This document shows, in pieces, positions 1-8,380 of a stretch of DNA of 49,302 nt. Under the pieces are notes generated by a model that made no database searches, was not told where the DNA came from, and saw only the letters and a list, made by a program, of their open reading frames with translations. The first letter of the stretch is position 1. Every line of letters starts with the position of its first letter. The DNA comes from Stutzerimonas chloritidismutans AW-1 (GTDB lineage: Bacteria; Pseudomonadota; Gammaproteobacteria; Pseudomonadales; Pseudomonadaceae), in assembly GCF_000495915.1 (NCBI RefSeq), contig NZ_AOFQ01000011.1:1-49302 (forward strand), given 5' to 3'. The position numbers and the translations under genes were made by a program.

Positions 1-9
1 CGCTTTGGC

Positions 10-130
10 CTCGCCCAGCCTTCGGCGGGCTGGCCCTGCGCATCGCTTGCTCACTTTGTCGGTGTTTTTCTCGCCGGTGTTCTCGCGCGCAGCCCTGAGC
101 TTTGCCCTCGCCCAGCCTTCGGCGGGCTGG
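10..130. repeat. Two 24-bp direct repeats, each a hairpin
   Basis: Positions 10-33 and 107-130 carry the same 24 bases. Each copy can fold on itself (CCAGCC pairing with GGCTGG around a TTCGGC turn). They precede the first gene in a non-coding GC-rich stretch. They could act as terminators or processing sites for an upstream gene outside the window. No U-tract follows either copy. Confidence 0.6.
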
Positions 131-198
131 GCTCGCTTCAGGTTGCGCGCTTCGTTTGGGAGGTTGAGTTGGAGTTAGATCAAAAAGGAGCGACGCCC

Positions 199-939
199 GT
201 GTCCTCATGGACTCGGGCCGAAGCGCTGGATCGTGGCAAGGAAAAAATGGAGTCGGTCATTCGGTGGCTCGCTTGGTTCGACTATTCAGATCGCGAAACC
301 TTGGCTGACATGCTGGGGGTGGATGCAAACGGCCAGAGTGCTTTTTTCAAGCGCCTTGAGGTGTCTGGATTTGTCCAGGTCGAGATTGCGCCTGGAATTC
401 GTCGGCGGATCTATGGGCTTGGCGAAGCGGGTTATGAGTATGCCTTGATGCTGTTGCCTGAGCTGGAGCTGAAGCGTCGGCGCCGGCTTCCATCCTGGGT
501 GTCGCTAGTCCATTCGTTCTCTGTGCAGGCTGCGATCATTCGGCGACTACCTGAGGTTGAGTCAATCCGTCCCGAGAAGACACTTAAGCACCTCAGGACG
601 GTGCGGCTCCCTGATGCGATTCTGACCATGAAGAATGGAGAGAAAATCGCCTTGGAGGTCGAGCTGAACCACAAGTCGAGCGCCAGGGTGTTCAACATTT
701 TTTTGTCTCACCTGAAGAATATTCGAGCAGAGCATTACGACCGGGTGCTGTACGTCTTTCCTGGGGAGCCGTTGTGCAGGCTTTACCGCGAGAAATTCGA
801 TTTGGCTGTTTGGCCGATTTATCGGATGCGGGAAGGCAGTACCCGTTTGGTTCTTGAGACGAGTCGAAATTTCGATGCAAGCCAGGTGCATGCGTCGAAT
901 CTTTTTGCCTTTACCGTAGAGGGGTTGTATTCGCTATGA
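199..939 (+). CDS. MobC/replication-relaxation-like winged-helix protein
   Basis: Encodes 246 aa. The N-terminal half (residues about 15-75) looks like a winged-helix domain (DRETLADMLGV...FFKRLEVSGFV). The rest, with EVELNHKS and VLYVFPG, resembles the replication-relaxation/MobC family of plasmid accessory proteins, which bind DNA near transfer or replication origins. An open frame extends upstream to a TTG at 169. GTG at 199 is preferred because GGAG lies 8 bases before it. The stop overlaps virB11 by 4 bases, so the two are probably translationally coupled. A mobilisation role is inferred from family and neighbour; no relaxase gene is in view. Confidence 0.55.
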   Translation: MSSWTRAEALDRGKEKMESVIRWLAWFDYSDRETLADMLGVDANGQSAFFKRLEVSGFVQVEIAPGIRRRIYGLGEAGYEYALMLLPELELKRRRRLPSWVSLVHSFSVQAAIIRRLPEVESIRPEKTLKHLRTVRLPDAILTMKNGEKIALEVELNHKSSARVFNIFLSHLKNIRAEHYDRVLYVFPGEPLCRLYREKFDLAVWPIYRMREGSTRLVLETSRNFDASQVHASNLFAFTVEGLYSL

Positions 940-1964
940 GCATGATTGAAACAGCTGTGGGTTCTGTCTCTGAAAATGACCGTCGCGGGTGGGATTTGCT
1001 GCTCCACTATTTTGAGCCGCTGATGCCTTACTACGAGGACGAGGCAGTCACCGAAATCATGGTTAATCGCTATGACGAAATCTGGATTGAACGAGGTGGG
1101 CGGCTGGAGCGTGTCGAGGCAACTTTCGGTTCTGAGCGGGCGCTGCAAGAGCTGATCTACCAGATCGCCAATCGCCTCAATCAGCTTGTGGATGAAGATA
1201 ACCCGATTCTGGATGCTCGCTTTCCTGATGGTTCGCGCTTGTGCTGCACATTGCCGGCTGTCTCGCCGGGGGGCTCGACCATAACGCTTCGTTGCAAGCC
1301 TCGCGTTTCGTATACCTTTGAGGATCTTGTCGGTTTTGGGGCGTTGACCCAGGAAATGGTTGACTACATCGGGGAGAGGGTGCGGGCGGGCGATACGATG
1401 CTTGTCTCGGGCAATACCGGTTCCGGTAAAACTACCGTGCTACGAGCTTGTGCGACCTTCATTGATCCGCGCGAGCGCGTCATCAGTGCTGAAGACACTA
1501 TGGAACTGCATTTGAAGCAGATGCTTCCGGGTGCGGTAGAGCATGAGGCGCCTAAGCGGCGCCCCAAGGAGGGGGTTCAACCAATCACGCTAGCGGCGCT
1601 GATTAAGTTGATGCTGCGGGAGCGACCTGACCGTGGTTGGGTGGGTGAGATTCGTGACGCTGCTGCTGCTGATGCGTTTTTGCAGTTGAGCAACACGGGC
1701 CACACGGGTGGGGCGAGCAGTCTTCATGCAAATGGCCCCGGCGATGCTGTTCGGCGGATTCAGTACATGATCGCTTCTGCAGGGTTGGTGAGCTACGAAT
1801 TGGCTGGGCATCAGGTGCTCGGCGGGGTTCAGCTGCTGATTCACTGCGCCCGGAGTTACAAGTGGGGGCGGAAGGTCACGCATATTTGCCGGATCGAGGA
1901 CGAGAAAATTATTCCGATCTTTCTTTTTGATGAAGAACGGTTGGAGCACGTTCGCGCGACCTAA
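936..1964 (+). CDS. virB11: VirB11-family type IV secretion ATPase
   Basis: A 342-aa traffic ATPase. It has Walker A GNTGSGKT at residues 159-166, a Walker B region GWVGEIRD near 234-241 and the His box GHTGGASSLHAN at 255-266. These are the hallmarks of the hexameric VirB11/PulE family, which switches a type IV secretion system between pilus assembly and DNA transfer at the inner membrane. Length is normal. It is separated from the rest of the virB operon by about 3 kb, which is unusual, and is coupled to the MobC-like gene by an ATGA overlap. Its stop codon lies inside the first bases of a 46-bp repeat that recurs at 18605. Confidence 0.93.
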   Translation: MSMIETAVGSVSENDRRGWDLLLHYFEPLMPYYEDEAVTEIMVNRYDEIWIERGGRLERVEATFGSERALQELIYQIANRLNQLVDEDNPILDARFPDGSRLCCTLPAVSPGGSTITLRCKPRVSYTFEDLVGFGALTQEMVDYIGERVRAGDTMLVSGNTGSGKTTVLRACATFIDPRERVISAEDTMELHLKQMLPGAVEHEAPKRRPKEGVQPITLAALIKLMLRERPDRGWVGEIRDAAAADAFLQLSNTGHTGGASSLHANGPGDAVRRIQYMIASAGLVSYELAGHQVLGGVQLLIHCARSYKWGRKVTHICRIEDEKIIPIFLFDEERLEHVRAT

Positions 1965-2006
1965 GAGCGCCCTCCGGGCAGGCCAGGGTTGCACCCTGGA
2001 CGGCAG
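1961..2006. repeat. 46-bp repeat, copy 1 (second copy 18605-18650)
   Basis: These 46 bases recur at 18605-18650 and contain the perfect hairpin CCAGGGT/ACCCTGG. The repeat starts at the virB11 stop codon, so the hairpin sits directly behind the gene and may serve as its 3' end. The 100 bases between this repeat and the 431-bp repeat at 2107 are GC-rich and palindromic; I see no gene there. Confidence 0.75.
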
Positions 2007-2106
2007 GCAAACATCCCAGGGGCTGCGCGCCCCTGGACCCGCGCCGGGGGCCGCCCCGGTCGCTCGGGGGGCATGCCCGGCGAACCGTTCATGCCCCTTC
2101 GCTGGG

Positions 2107-2537
2107 GAGGCTGTGTGGTCGCTGCGCGCCGTCAAGCAGAATGCGCCTGCGGCGGCCCTACGGGCGCGGAACCCACCGCTGCGCGGCGGGGCCCCCGCCA
2201 TTCAACTTGACCGCTCTACGCTCAAGGGCGGCGCCCTGGCGGGCGCTGGTGGCGGATCCTGGTCGAGCTGCTGGAGCTGGAGCACGTCGCCGGCCAGGCC
2301 GGCGCCGAGGCGACGGGCCGGGCCTGTACGTCAGCACACACAAACAACCTGGTGCTGTACGTCTCTCGGGAAACAAACAGGGCGGGCGATCAGCGCCTGC
2401 AGGCGCTGGTCGAGCTGCTGGAGCTGGTGGCCATGGCCACCGGCCGACCGGCCGGCGCCGGCCGCGCGGATCCTGCAGGGCGTTTGCAATCGTTTTTCCG
2501 TCCTCGAGGATCCACCAGGATGAAGGAATGCAATCAG
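2107..2537. repeat. 431-bp long direct repeat, copy A
   Basis: Aligns without gaps to 18744-19174 (copy B). Its part at 2286-2485 matches 20701-20900 (copy C) with two substitutions seen. It contains an internal direct repeat GGTCGAGCTGCTGGAGCTGG (about 2262 and 2408). One frame reads like a degenerate peptide with two LVELLEL stretches, so the repeat may be a gene relic; I do not annotate it as a CDS. Its last bases carry the TGCAATCA motif discussed under regulation. The segment 2540-2640 is AT-richer promoter DNA for klcA. Confidence 0.9.
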
Positions 2538-2584
2538 TATGGGTGGGGTAGGGGATGATTGCGGGAGGTTGCGCTTTCTGTTTT

Positions 2585-2671
2585 TGCAATCATAATTCGG
2601 CGCCGGCAGCTGGTCTTTCTCTGAAAAATGCAATCATTTTTCTTGAATGCCGTATTGCGTGGCCGTATAAT
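2585..2671 (+). promoter_or_regulatory. klcA promoter with two TGCAATCAT sites
   Basis: TTGAAT at 2643-2648 and TATAAT at 2666-2671 are separated by 17 bases, a good sigma-70 promoter. TGCAATCAT occurs at 2585-2593 and again at 2629-2637. The second site sits in the near-palindrome AAAAATG-CAAT-CATTTTT (2624-2641), which abuts the -35 hexamer. The same motif recurs at 20371-20490 and at 41585, so a plasmid-coded repressor is plausible. The binding protein is unknown. Confidence 0.7.
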
Positions 2672-2722
2672 GGGCCTCGTAGGTTGGACGAATGGTTCGA
2701 CCCTCTACCGGAGAATTCCGAC

Positions 2723-3145
2723 ATGACCCAGCAACAAGACACCCTCGTTACCGTCTCTTCTCGCCGCGTCCCTGTGCGCTCTCGCCTGAACACCCTGCCT
2801 CGCCATTTCGGCCGTCTGATGATGGTCGTTGAGCATGCCGTGATGGATGCCATGGGTGAGCTTTCTAGCGCCTATGAGGGCGGGTATTGGGAGTTCTACG
2901 AGCTGTCAAATGGCGGTTTTTACATGGCGCCGACTTCCCCTGAGCGTCTTATGCTCCTAAGTCAGGGTAGTGGTAACGAAGGCGAATTGACCGCCGATGC
3001 CTCTGGCATCGTTGCTTGTCTCTTTGCGCTCAATCGCGTATGGGCAACCTACCAGACCGATGACCTGGCGAATCATTATCACTGGCTGTTGGCGTTCGCG
3101 CGCGAGCATGCCGAGTGGGACACCATCGCCCATATCATCGACTGA
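2723..3145 (+). CDS. klcA: KlcA/ArdB-family antirestriction protein
   Basis: A 140-aa protein with the family signature GGYWEFYELSNGGFYMAP at about residues 49-66, followed by the Asp-Ala-x-Gly-Ile segment (ADASGIVACLFALN). KlcA/ArdB proteins protect incoming plasmid DNA from type I restriction without mimicking DNA. The frame is open from 2555. ATG 2723 is chosen because GGAG lies about 9 bases upstream and the family begins here. The strong promoter and motif upstream suggest tight control with early expression after transfer. Its presence beside an RM-bearing island is notable. Confidence 0.9.
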   Translation: MTQQQDTLVTVSSRRVPVRSRLNTLPRHFGRLMMVVEHAVMDAMGELSSAYEGGYWEFYELSNGGFYMAPTSPERLMLLSQGSGNEGELTADASGIVACLFALNRVWATYQTDDLANHYHWLLAFAREHAEWDTIAHIID

Positions 3146-3193
3146 AGCAGTTCGGCCCGGCGCGTGCCGGGCCCACCTGCAAGGTGATCCAGG

Positions 3194-3553
3194 ATGAAAT
3201 CGAGCGAAGCAAATGCCCAGGGCGCGGTAGAACTTCGGTGGCGGTATTCCGTGCGCTGGTGTCTGCCGTATACGCCGTGCCCGGGGCGGCAGGAGCTTAT
3301 GGTGGTGCATGTGCCTCCTGGTGAAAGAGCGCCGCAGGCGATTCTCGAATGCTGGGCAGCCAGGCCGCAGGGTTACGGGTTGTGTGTTGACTTTCCGCAA
3401 TCCAGGGCGGTTAGGCGTTGGACGGCCGAGCGTAAGGCGTCAGTGCGCCTCAAGCGCCTGGAAGCTCGCCTGCAGAAGCAGGCACCGCTTTTTGTTGACG
3501 AGCTGCTTGAGCGTGAGCTGCAGGAGCGAGGGGACTATTTCAGAGGGCTTTAG
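3194..3553 (+). CDS. Hypothetical plasmid protein, 119 aa
   Basis: I do not recognise this protein. It has an aromatic/cysteine-containing first half (RWCLPYTPCPGRQELMVVHVPPGE) and a charged helical C-terminus (KRLEARLQKQ...LLERELQERG) that may form a short coiled coil. An AGG-type ribosome site precedes ATG 3194. It lies between klcA and the RadC-like gene, in a set of small early-type plasmid genes. Function unknown. Confidence 0.6.
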   Translation: MKSSEANAQGAVELRWRYSVRWCLPYTPCPGRQELMVVHVPPGERAPQAILECWAARPQGYGLCVDFPQSRAVRRWTAERKASVRLKRLEARLQKQAPLFVDELLERELQERGDYFRGL

Positions 3554-3611
3554 GGTGGCTATACTGCCCGTGCCGTGCGAATGGCTCGGCGTCACAAACG
3601 GAGAATTCCGC

Positions 3612-4064
3612 ATGCAACACTTTACCGATGAAGAACGGGGCGTAATCGCGCAGGCGCTGGAGATCCTGGAGCGTAAGCTGCAGGGGACAACGGTTCTAGA
3701 GTCGCCTGAGGCGGTGCGTTGCTATCTGCGTCTGCAGTTAGGGGCGGAAAGCAATGAGCATTTCGGTATGCTCTTCCTGGATGCTAAGCATCGGGTATTA
3801 AGCTTTAAGCGCCTTTTTCAGGGCTCTATAGATAGCGCTAGCGTCTATCCCCGCGTAGTGGTGCAAGAAGCTCTTGCTTGCAACGCTGCTGCTGCGATAG
3901 CCGTGCACAACCATCCAAGCGGGTGCGTTGAGCCTTCGCGGGCTGATAGTCATTTGACCGCGAAGCTCAAAGACGCACTGTCTCTTGTGGATGTTCGCCT
4001 GATTGACCACATCGTGGTCGGTACTAGTCGATCCTATTCATTCGCAGAGAGCGGGCTGCTATAG
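3612..4064 (+). CDS. RadC-like JAB/MPN-domain protein
   Basis: A 150-aa protein with the JAMM signature of the RadC family: VHNHPSG near residues 99-105, followed by the downstream Asp in SRADSHLTAKLKDAL. The family is common on plasmids and genomic islands. It is named for DNA repair, but the biochemical role is unsettled. The frame is open from 3309; ATG 3612 is used because GGAG at 3600 precedes it with the same leader sequence as klcA (CGGAGAATTCCG). A possible -10 TATACT lies at 3560-3565. Confidence 0.85.
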   Translation: MQHFTDEERGVIAQALEILERKLQGTTVLESPEAVRCYLRLQLGAESNEHFGMLFLDAKHRVLSFKRLFQGSIDSASVYPRVVVQEALACNAAAAIAVHNHPSGCVEPSRADSHLTAKLKDALSLVDVRLIDHIVVGTSRSYSFAESGLL

Positions 4065-4097
4065 CAGCCCGCCGCTTTCACACGTCTGGAGAAAATT

Positions 4098-4589
4098 ATG
4101 GAGACTCAAGGAACCTACCAGGTGCCGACCGAGTATGTTCGCGGGGCCTGTCTTCGCCTGTTCGTTGATGGGTGGGCGGCGCCGACTGCGCCTGAGGTGC
4201 GGCAGATACTGAAAATGGCTGGCCTCGATCCCCGGTCGGCCGGTGATTTCCTCGGGGTGTCGCGCCGGCAGGTCAATCGCTGGACTACCGCCGAGGAAGA
4301 GATTGCCTACAGCAGCTGGGTGATGCTGTGTCAGCGGGCGGGTATTGGCTATCTCTCCGGGCCGGCCGCGCCTGCGTGGCGCGACGAGGCGGCGCGAGGC
4401 ACTGGTGAGCAGGTCATGCTCCGGCTTGACCTGGATATGGTGAATGTCGTTGAGGTTTACGGGGTGCCTGATATGGGCTGGTATGAATGGCGGCACCTGG
4501 TCAACGGGGCGCGAGCTGGAGGGTCTGACAGTGCTGGATATGGCAGCGTCGCGGCCGCTCTGCGCGATGCCTTGAACGCGCTAGCCTGA
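4098..4589 (+). CDS. Putative HTH DNA-binding protein, 163 aa
   Basis: Residues about 34-80 read as a Cro/XRE-like helix-turn-helix (ILKMAGLDPRSAGDFLGVSRRQVNRWTT), followed by a region with no family I know. GGAG lies 6 bases before ATG 4098. Likely a plasmid regulator; it is a candidate binder for one of the palindromes or TGCAATCA motifs described here, but nothing in the sequence ties it to a specific site. Confidence 0.65.
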   Translation: METQGTYQVPTEYVRGACLRLFVDGWAAPTAPEVRQILKMAGLDPRSAGDFLGVSRRQVNRWTTAEEEIAYSSWVMLCQRAGIGYLSGPAAPAWRDEAARGTGEQVMLRLDLDMVNVVEVYGVPDMGWYEWRHLVNGARAGGSDSAGYGSVAAALRDALNALA

Positions 4590-4734
4590 TATCGGGGATA
4601 GCAAAATGCTTACATGGGAAGCCGGCAAATATCCCTATGAATCGCCAATATATTGGCTAGTAACCTGCTGAAATGTGTGAGGAAAGTTGCACATTTCGTT
4701 TTTTTGACGTGGAAGGTCTTGGCGATAGAAGTCC

Positions 4735-4757
4735 GGCGGGGTAAGTTCCTCCCCGCC
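4735..4757. terminator. Hairpin between convergent genes
   Basis: GGCGGGG and CCCCGCC form a 7-bp perfect stem with a 9-base loop, between the HTH gene ending at 4589 and the minus-strand gene ending at 4788. Position fits a bidirectional terminator, but no U-tract follows on either strand. The rest of 4590-4787 is AT-richer and I see no gene in it. Confidence 0.4.
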
Positions 4758-4787
4758 AGTCGTTAGGCGTCAATGGACGATGCCAAG

Positions 4788-5033
4788 TTAAGTCTCCGTG
4801 CGATCCGTCAGGATCCGGCGCAGCTCACCCTTCAGGGTCTCGTAATCGCGGGGCTTCAGAGGGTCGAAGCGAGCGCTGTTCTCTAGTGCGATTTCAAGCA
4901 AGGCCCTAATGACCATCGAGCGCGATGGTCGTCCGAAAAAGCGTTCGGACTGCAGCGGGCCCACCAATTTTTGATCCGTGTCCTCCAGGACTTGCCCTGG
5001 AAGCGTGATGTTCGTCGGCGTTGATTTGCTCAT
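4788..5033 (-). CDS. Small hypothetical protein divergent from the virB operon
   Basis: An 81-aa hydrophilic protein. The N-terminus NITLPGQVLEDTDQKL... followed by PSRSMVIRALLEIALENSARF is compatible with a ribbon-helix-helix-like DNA-binding fold, but I cannot assign a family. It is transcribed away from the virB operon and shares the intergenic palindromes with it, which makes it a reasonable candidate autoregulator of the transfer operon. That role is inference only. Confidence 0.55.
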   Translation of the reverse strand: MSKSTPTNITLPGQVLEDTDQKLVGPLQSERFFGRPSRSMVIRALLEIALENSARFDPLKPRDYETLKGELRRILTDRTET

Positions 5034-5052
5034 GCAGCAATACCGGCAGGGC

Positions 5053-5121
5053 TTGGCATTGCCAAAGCGCTAGATATGTGTATAGTTATGCGCATAACTC
5101 TGTATACTTCTAGACAAGGAG
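5053..5121. promoter_or_regulatory. virB operon operator/promoter with 16-bp palindrome
   Basis: AGTTATGCGCATAACT (5084-5099) is a perfect palindrome, nested in outer GTATA/TATAC arms. TATACT at 5103-5108 can serve as -10, so the palindrome covers the -35 and spacer. A second palindrome, TTGGCATTGCCAA, lies at 5053-5065, nearer the divergent gene. AAGGAG at 5116-5121 is the virB3 ribosome site. The 11-mer GTTATGCGCAT recurs near 49134, so one regulator may act at both places. Confidence 0.65.
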
Positions 5122-5131
5122 TTGTTGATAA

Positions 5132-5506
5132 ATGGCCGAGCATAGAAACCCAAACCTCAAAAATAAAGCGGTCTTTACGCAGCGGGACTTAATCCTTGGA
5201 ATTCCGTCGCGGGTTTTCATCGCAACCATGTTTCTAGTGGCTTTCGCCGCTGTCGTTTTCTGCATCTATCTCCCCATCTATCTCGGGATCGCTTCAAGCC
5301 TGGTTATCGGCCTCCTGGTGCTGATTCCTGTCTACCTCGTCCACAAGGATGACCCCGAGGCTTACATGGTCTGGATTCGCAGCCTCTTTGCTGCGGCCAG
5401 GCTCTCAGTCAGTCGCAGCGTCCGGCGCCGGGTGCTGCTGCTGTCCCGCCGTCCTGACGGCAACTTGCAAGTAACCACCATCACACAACCCTTACAAAGG
5501 AACTAA
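5132..5506 (+). CDS. virB3: VirB3-like type IV secretion protein
   Basis: A 124-aa membrane protein with paired hydrophobic segments at about residues 28-70 and the VirB3-type stretch VLIPVYLVHKDDPEAYMVWIRSL. VirB3 is an inner-membrane partner of VirB4. It is the first gene of the operon, ahead of the pilin gene, which reverses the usual virB2-virB3 order. The first in-frame ATG has a good AAGGAG 10 bases upstream. Confidence 0.75.
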   Translation: MAEHRNPNLKNKAVFTQRDLILGIPSRVFIATMFLVAFAAVVFCIYLPIYLGIASSLVIGLLVLIPVYLVHKDDPEAYMVWIRSLFAAARLSVSRSVRRRVLLLSRRPDGNLQVTTITQPLQRN

Positions 5507-5509
5507 ACG

Positions 5510-5830
5510 ATGCTGAATCGCGCTTTTTGGCTGCTCGCCAGCCTGTTTCTCTCTCCGCTGGCCCTGGCGGCTAACAATGACGTAGACCTCGGCTCGCCGG
5601 GCGATGGCCCGCTCGCGGCCTTTGCTGGCTTCATGCAGGAGCTGGTCAACTTCGTTGGTGGGCCTGGCGTTCTGTTCATCGTGTTCATTTCCGCGGCTGC
5701 TGGCATCACGCTGTGGGTGATGGCCCCGAAAGCCGGCTCTGCTGCTGTTGCCTGGATTGCTCGCGTCTGTGTTGGGGGCATTGCGCTCTTTAACCTGGCC
5801 CTGCTGCTCGCTTGGTATCAGGGGTTCTAA
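5510..5830 (+). CDS. virB2: VirB2-like pilin precursor
   Basis: A 106-aa protein with a typical signal peptide (hydrophobic run ending ALA near residue 20) and two long hydrophobic helices (VLFIVFISAAAGITLW and VCVGGIALFNLALLL), the VirB2/TrbC pilin plan. It would be cleaved and inserted in the inner membrane before assembly into the conjugative pilus. AAGGA precedes ATG 5510. It lies 3 bases after virB3. Confidence 0.75.
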   Translation: MLNRAFWLLASLFLSPLALAANNDVDLGSPGDGPLAAFAGFMQELVNFVGGPGVLFIVFISAAAGITLWVMAPKAGSAAVAWIARVCVGGIALFNLALLLAWYQGF

Positions 5831-5832
5831 TC

Positions 5833-8379
5833 ATGGGTGAGGCAGCACGCGAAGGCACTCCGATCAATGAGGCGCTGCATCTTGCCGGAGCCTGGAAAGA
5901 CTTCACCCTGTCGCACGCTGGCAGCCTAATCGGCGGTTTGGAGCTGGCAGGTATAGATCCCAAGGGGCTGAGTGAGGGGGACTTAGAAAAAGCCTCCGTG
6001 CTGCTGCGCAACCTGCTTCAGACCCTCAACCAGGATCTGGTTGTTTCGCAATACTACTGGCATTTCGAGGGGGCAAAGGTCGCGCTCCGTGAGCGGGAAA
6101 ATCCACGCAGCAACATGCTGTCGAAGCGGCGCATGGACTTCCTCAATAGCGAACGGAACCTGAGCAGCGGGCGACTGTTCTGGCTGCTGGAAGTGCCAAC
6201 CGCAGAGAACCTCAACAAGGTGCTGGCCACCGGCACTCTCAAGGCGCTTTTCTCGGCGCCTTTTGAGAAGAAGTCGCGGGAGCTGCTGAAGGCCAAGTTT
6301 ACAAATTGGGGGGCTTGGCTGGTGGAGCAAGACGAGCTGCGCCGCCAGTGCGATTTGCTGGATAGCTCCCTGGAAGATCTGGATGCGAAGTTGCAGATTG
6401 TCTCTGCATCCAACCAGCGTCTCGATATTCAAAGTCAATGGGCGTTATATCGCGCCCTGGTCAATCTGCGCCCCGAGTACCTGGATAGTGCCCTGGGCGA
6501 AGCTGTTCCTGGTGACGACTGGGACCGGTTGTTGGCGGATGGTGACATTCACCCTGTCAACATCGATGGCATGGAGTGCCTGAAGATCGAGGGAGCCGAG
6601 CCCGTTTATGCCCGCATCGCCTCGATGGTGGGCTATGGCGCTGAGTATGTGCCGGAGGGCATGTGGGGGAAGGGGGACGTTAAGCCCATCCTGCAGCGCG
6701 GTAACTATCTGGTGATGACCCGCTTCAGTCCGCTGACTGCGCTGCAGAAGGCGTTGATGCTCACAGGCAAAGAGAACGAGCTGCATCGCAGCCAAATGAA
6801 GCTGTCGTCGCTGATGAAGGGCGACGATGTTTCATCGGAAATTGAGCGGAAGGTCAACGAGAGCGGGATCCTCAAAAAGAAGGTCGAGGAGCTGGAGGAG
6901 GCAGCGAATACCCCTGATCGCTACGGGCATTTCCATTCGCATGTCATCGTTTTCGACCGTGATCCGGCCAAGCTTCGCCAGACTTGTCGTCAGATGGCCA
7001 CCGCACTAACGCAAAGCGGGTTTCATCCTGTTTGGGAGAGTGCTGGACAGATCGACCTCTTCCCGATGCTGCTGCCTGGCTACCCGAATCGCTGCTTTCG
7101 TAGCTCCGAATTCACTACCTCTCAGGCCGGCGCTACGTCACTGGTTTTCAAGAGCAGCGAAGGCATCAAGAGCTGGGGGGAGAGCAGGGAAGAAGCAATC
7201 TACATCCTGGAAAGCGATGACGGCACGCCGTTTCACTACACCCCATTCATTGGCGATAAGTGCCTGGTGCTTGGGGTTGGCCCGACACGCTCCGGGAAGT
7301 CATTCACCAAGAACGTCATGGCCGGCCATTTTATGAAGTACGGCAACGGCCAGGGGCTGGGGTCGCTGTACCAGTCAATCGGTGTGGATCCAGGTGATGA
7401 ACCGCTAGCGATGTTCTTCAAGGATGACGGCGGCATTTTCCGTATCGAGAACCCGGAAACTGATCGCGGTTTCAATCCGTTCGTGGCGTCGGCCGGGGCG
7501 GATGACGCGCATTTCACTCACCACATGCTGTCGCAAATTCGCATCATGTTGAAGCTGAATGACAGCGAGGCGCTGCGCAGTTTGGATGCGCATGAACAAC
7601 GTGACCTCGACCGCGCCCTGCAGGCGGTACTCCACTTGCCGCCTCAGATGCAGAACATGAGTTCGCTGGCTGATCACTGCTCTCAGGGCTTGAAGCAGAA
7701 GCTGGGCCGCTGGGTGCGGGGTGGAATGTACGGAAATCTTTTCGATAACGAAGTTGACGGTATCGGCCAGATGGATAAGCGCTTGGCCGTATACAACCTG
7801 GCCGGTGTGAAAGATATGCCGGAGCTGGCCCAGCTGGTGATGAACGAAATTTTTTATCGTGTCATTCGGCTGTTTGAGAATCCGAAATATCGCAGCGTTC
7901 CTAAATTCCTGGAAATTGATGAAGCCCAATACATTTTTGGCATTCCTGGATCAGTTGAGCGTGCGGTTGCAAAGGCAAGAACTTGGTTCAAGCACTTTGG
8001 GGGTATGGGCTTCTGGACTCAAAGCCCTGAGCACTACATGAATATTCCAGAGTGGAACACTTTGCGTAGCTCGGCCTCGACCTGGATCTTTATGCCAGAC
8101 CAGGAAATGGATAAAGAGCTGTACCAGAAAGCGTTTCAACTCAAGGATGGTGAGTGCGAAGCAATCGCTTCGCTGACGCCTCGCAAGCAGGCTTACATCA
8201 TCCAGCGTGAAGTTGGAATTTCCAAAACGGTAAATATCAATGTTGCGCCTGAAGAATATGTGATTGCCACTAGTCGTCCGACCGAGGCAGTCATTGTTAA
8301 ACAGATGCTTGAGCAATATCCGAATGATATTGATGAAGCGGTTAAGCAAATGGTAAGTCGCATCTTTAAGGGAGAGTGA
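5833..8379 (+). CDS. virB4: VirB4 family conjugation ATPase
   Basis: An 848-aa ATPase that powers pilus assembly and substrate transfer. It has Walker A GPTRSGKS at about residues 482-489, Walker B FLEIDEAQY at about 694-702, and a coiled-coil stretch near 330-355 (EIERKVNESGILKKKVEELEE). Length matches VirB4/CagE/TrbE proteins. The frame is open from 5812 inside virB2; ATG 5833, just after the virB2 stop, is the sensible start. Confidence 0.93.
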   Translation: MGEAAREGTPINEALHLAGAWKDFTLSHAGSLIGGLELAGIDPKGLSEGDLEKASVLLRNLLQTLNQDLVVSQYYWHFEGAKVALRERENPRSNMLSKRRMDFLNSERNLSSGRLFWLLEVPTAENLNKVLATGTLKALFSAPFEKKSRELLKAKFTNWGAWLVEQDELRRQCDLLDSSLEDLDAKLQIVSASNQRLDIQSQWALYRALVNLRPEYLDSALGEAVPGDDWDRLLADGDIHPVNIDGMECLKIEGAEPVYARIASMVGYGAEYVPEGMWGKGDVKPILQRGNYLVMTRFSPLTALQKALMLTGKENELHRSQMKLSSLMKGDDVSSEIERKVNESGILKKKVEELEEAANTPDRYGHFHSHVIVFDRDPAKLRQTCRQMATALTQSGFHPVWESAGQIDLFPMLLPGYPNRCFRSSEFTTSQAGATSLVFKSSEGIKSWGESREEAIYILESDDGTPFHYTPFIGDKCLVLGVGPTRSGKSFTKNVMAGHFMKYGNGQGLGSLYQSIGVDPGDEPLAMFFKDDGGIFRIENPETDRGFNPFVASAGADDAHFTHHMLSQIRIMLKLNDSEALRSLDAHEQRDLDRALQAVLHLPPQMQNMSSLADHCSQGLKQKLGRWVRGGMYGNLFDNEVDGIGQMDKRLAVYNLAGVKDMPELAQLVMNEIFYRVIRLFENPKYRSVPKFLEIDEAQYIFGIPGSVERAVAKARTWFKHFGGMGFWTQSPEHYMNIPEWNTLRSSASTWIFMPDQEMDKELYQKAFQLKDGECEAIASLTPRKQAYIIQREVGISKTVNINVAPEEYVIATSRPTEAVIVKQMLEQYPNDIDEAVKQMVSRIFKGE

Positions 8380-8380
8380 A

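Noticed and set aside
2590..2853. Minus-strand frame opposite the klcA start
   Set aside because: It covers the klcA promoter and N-terminus; no ribosome site and no domain.
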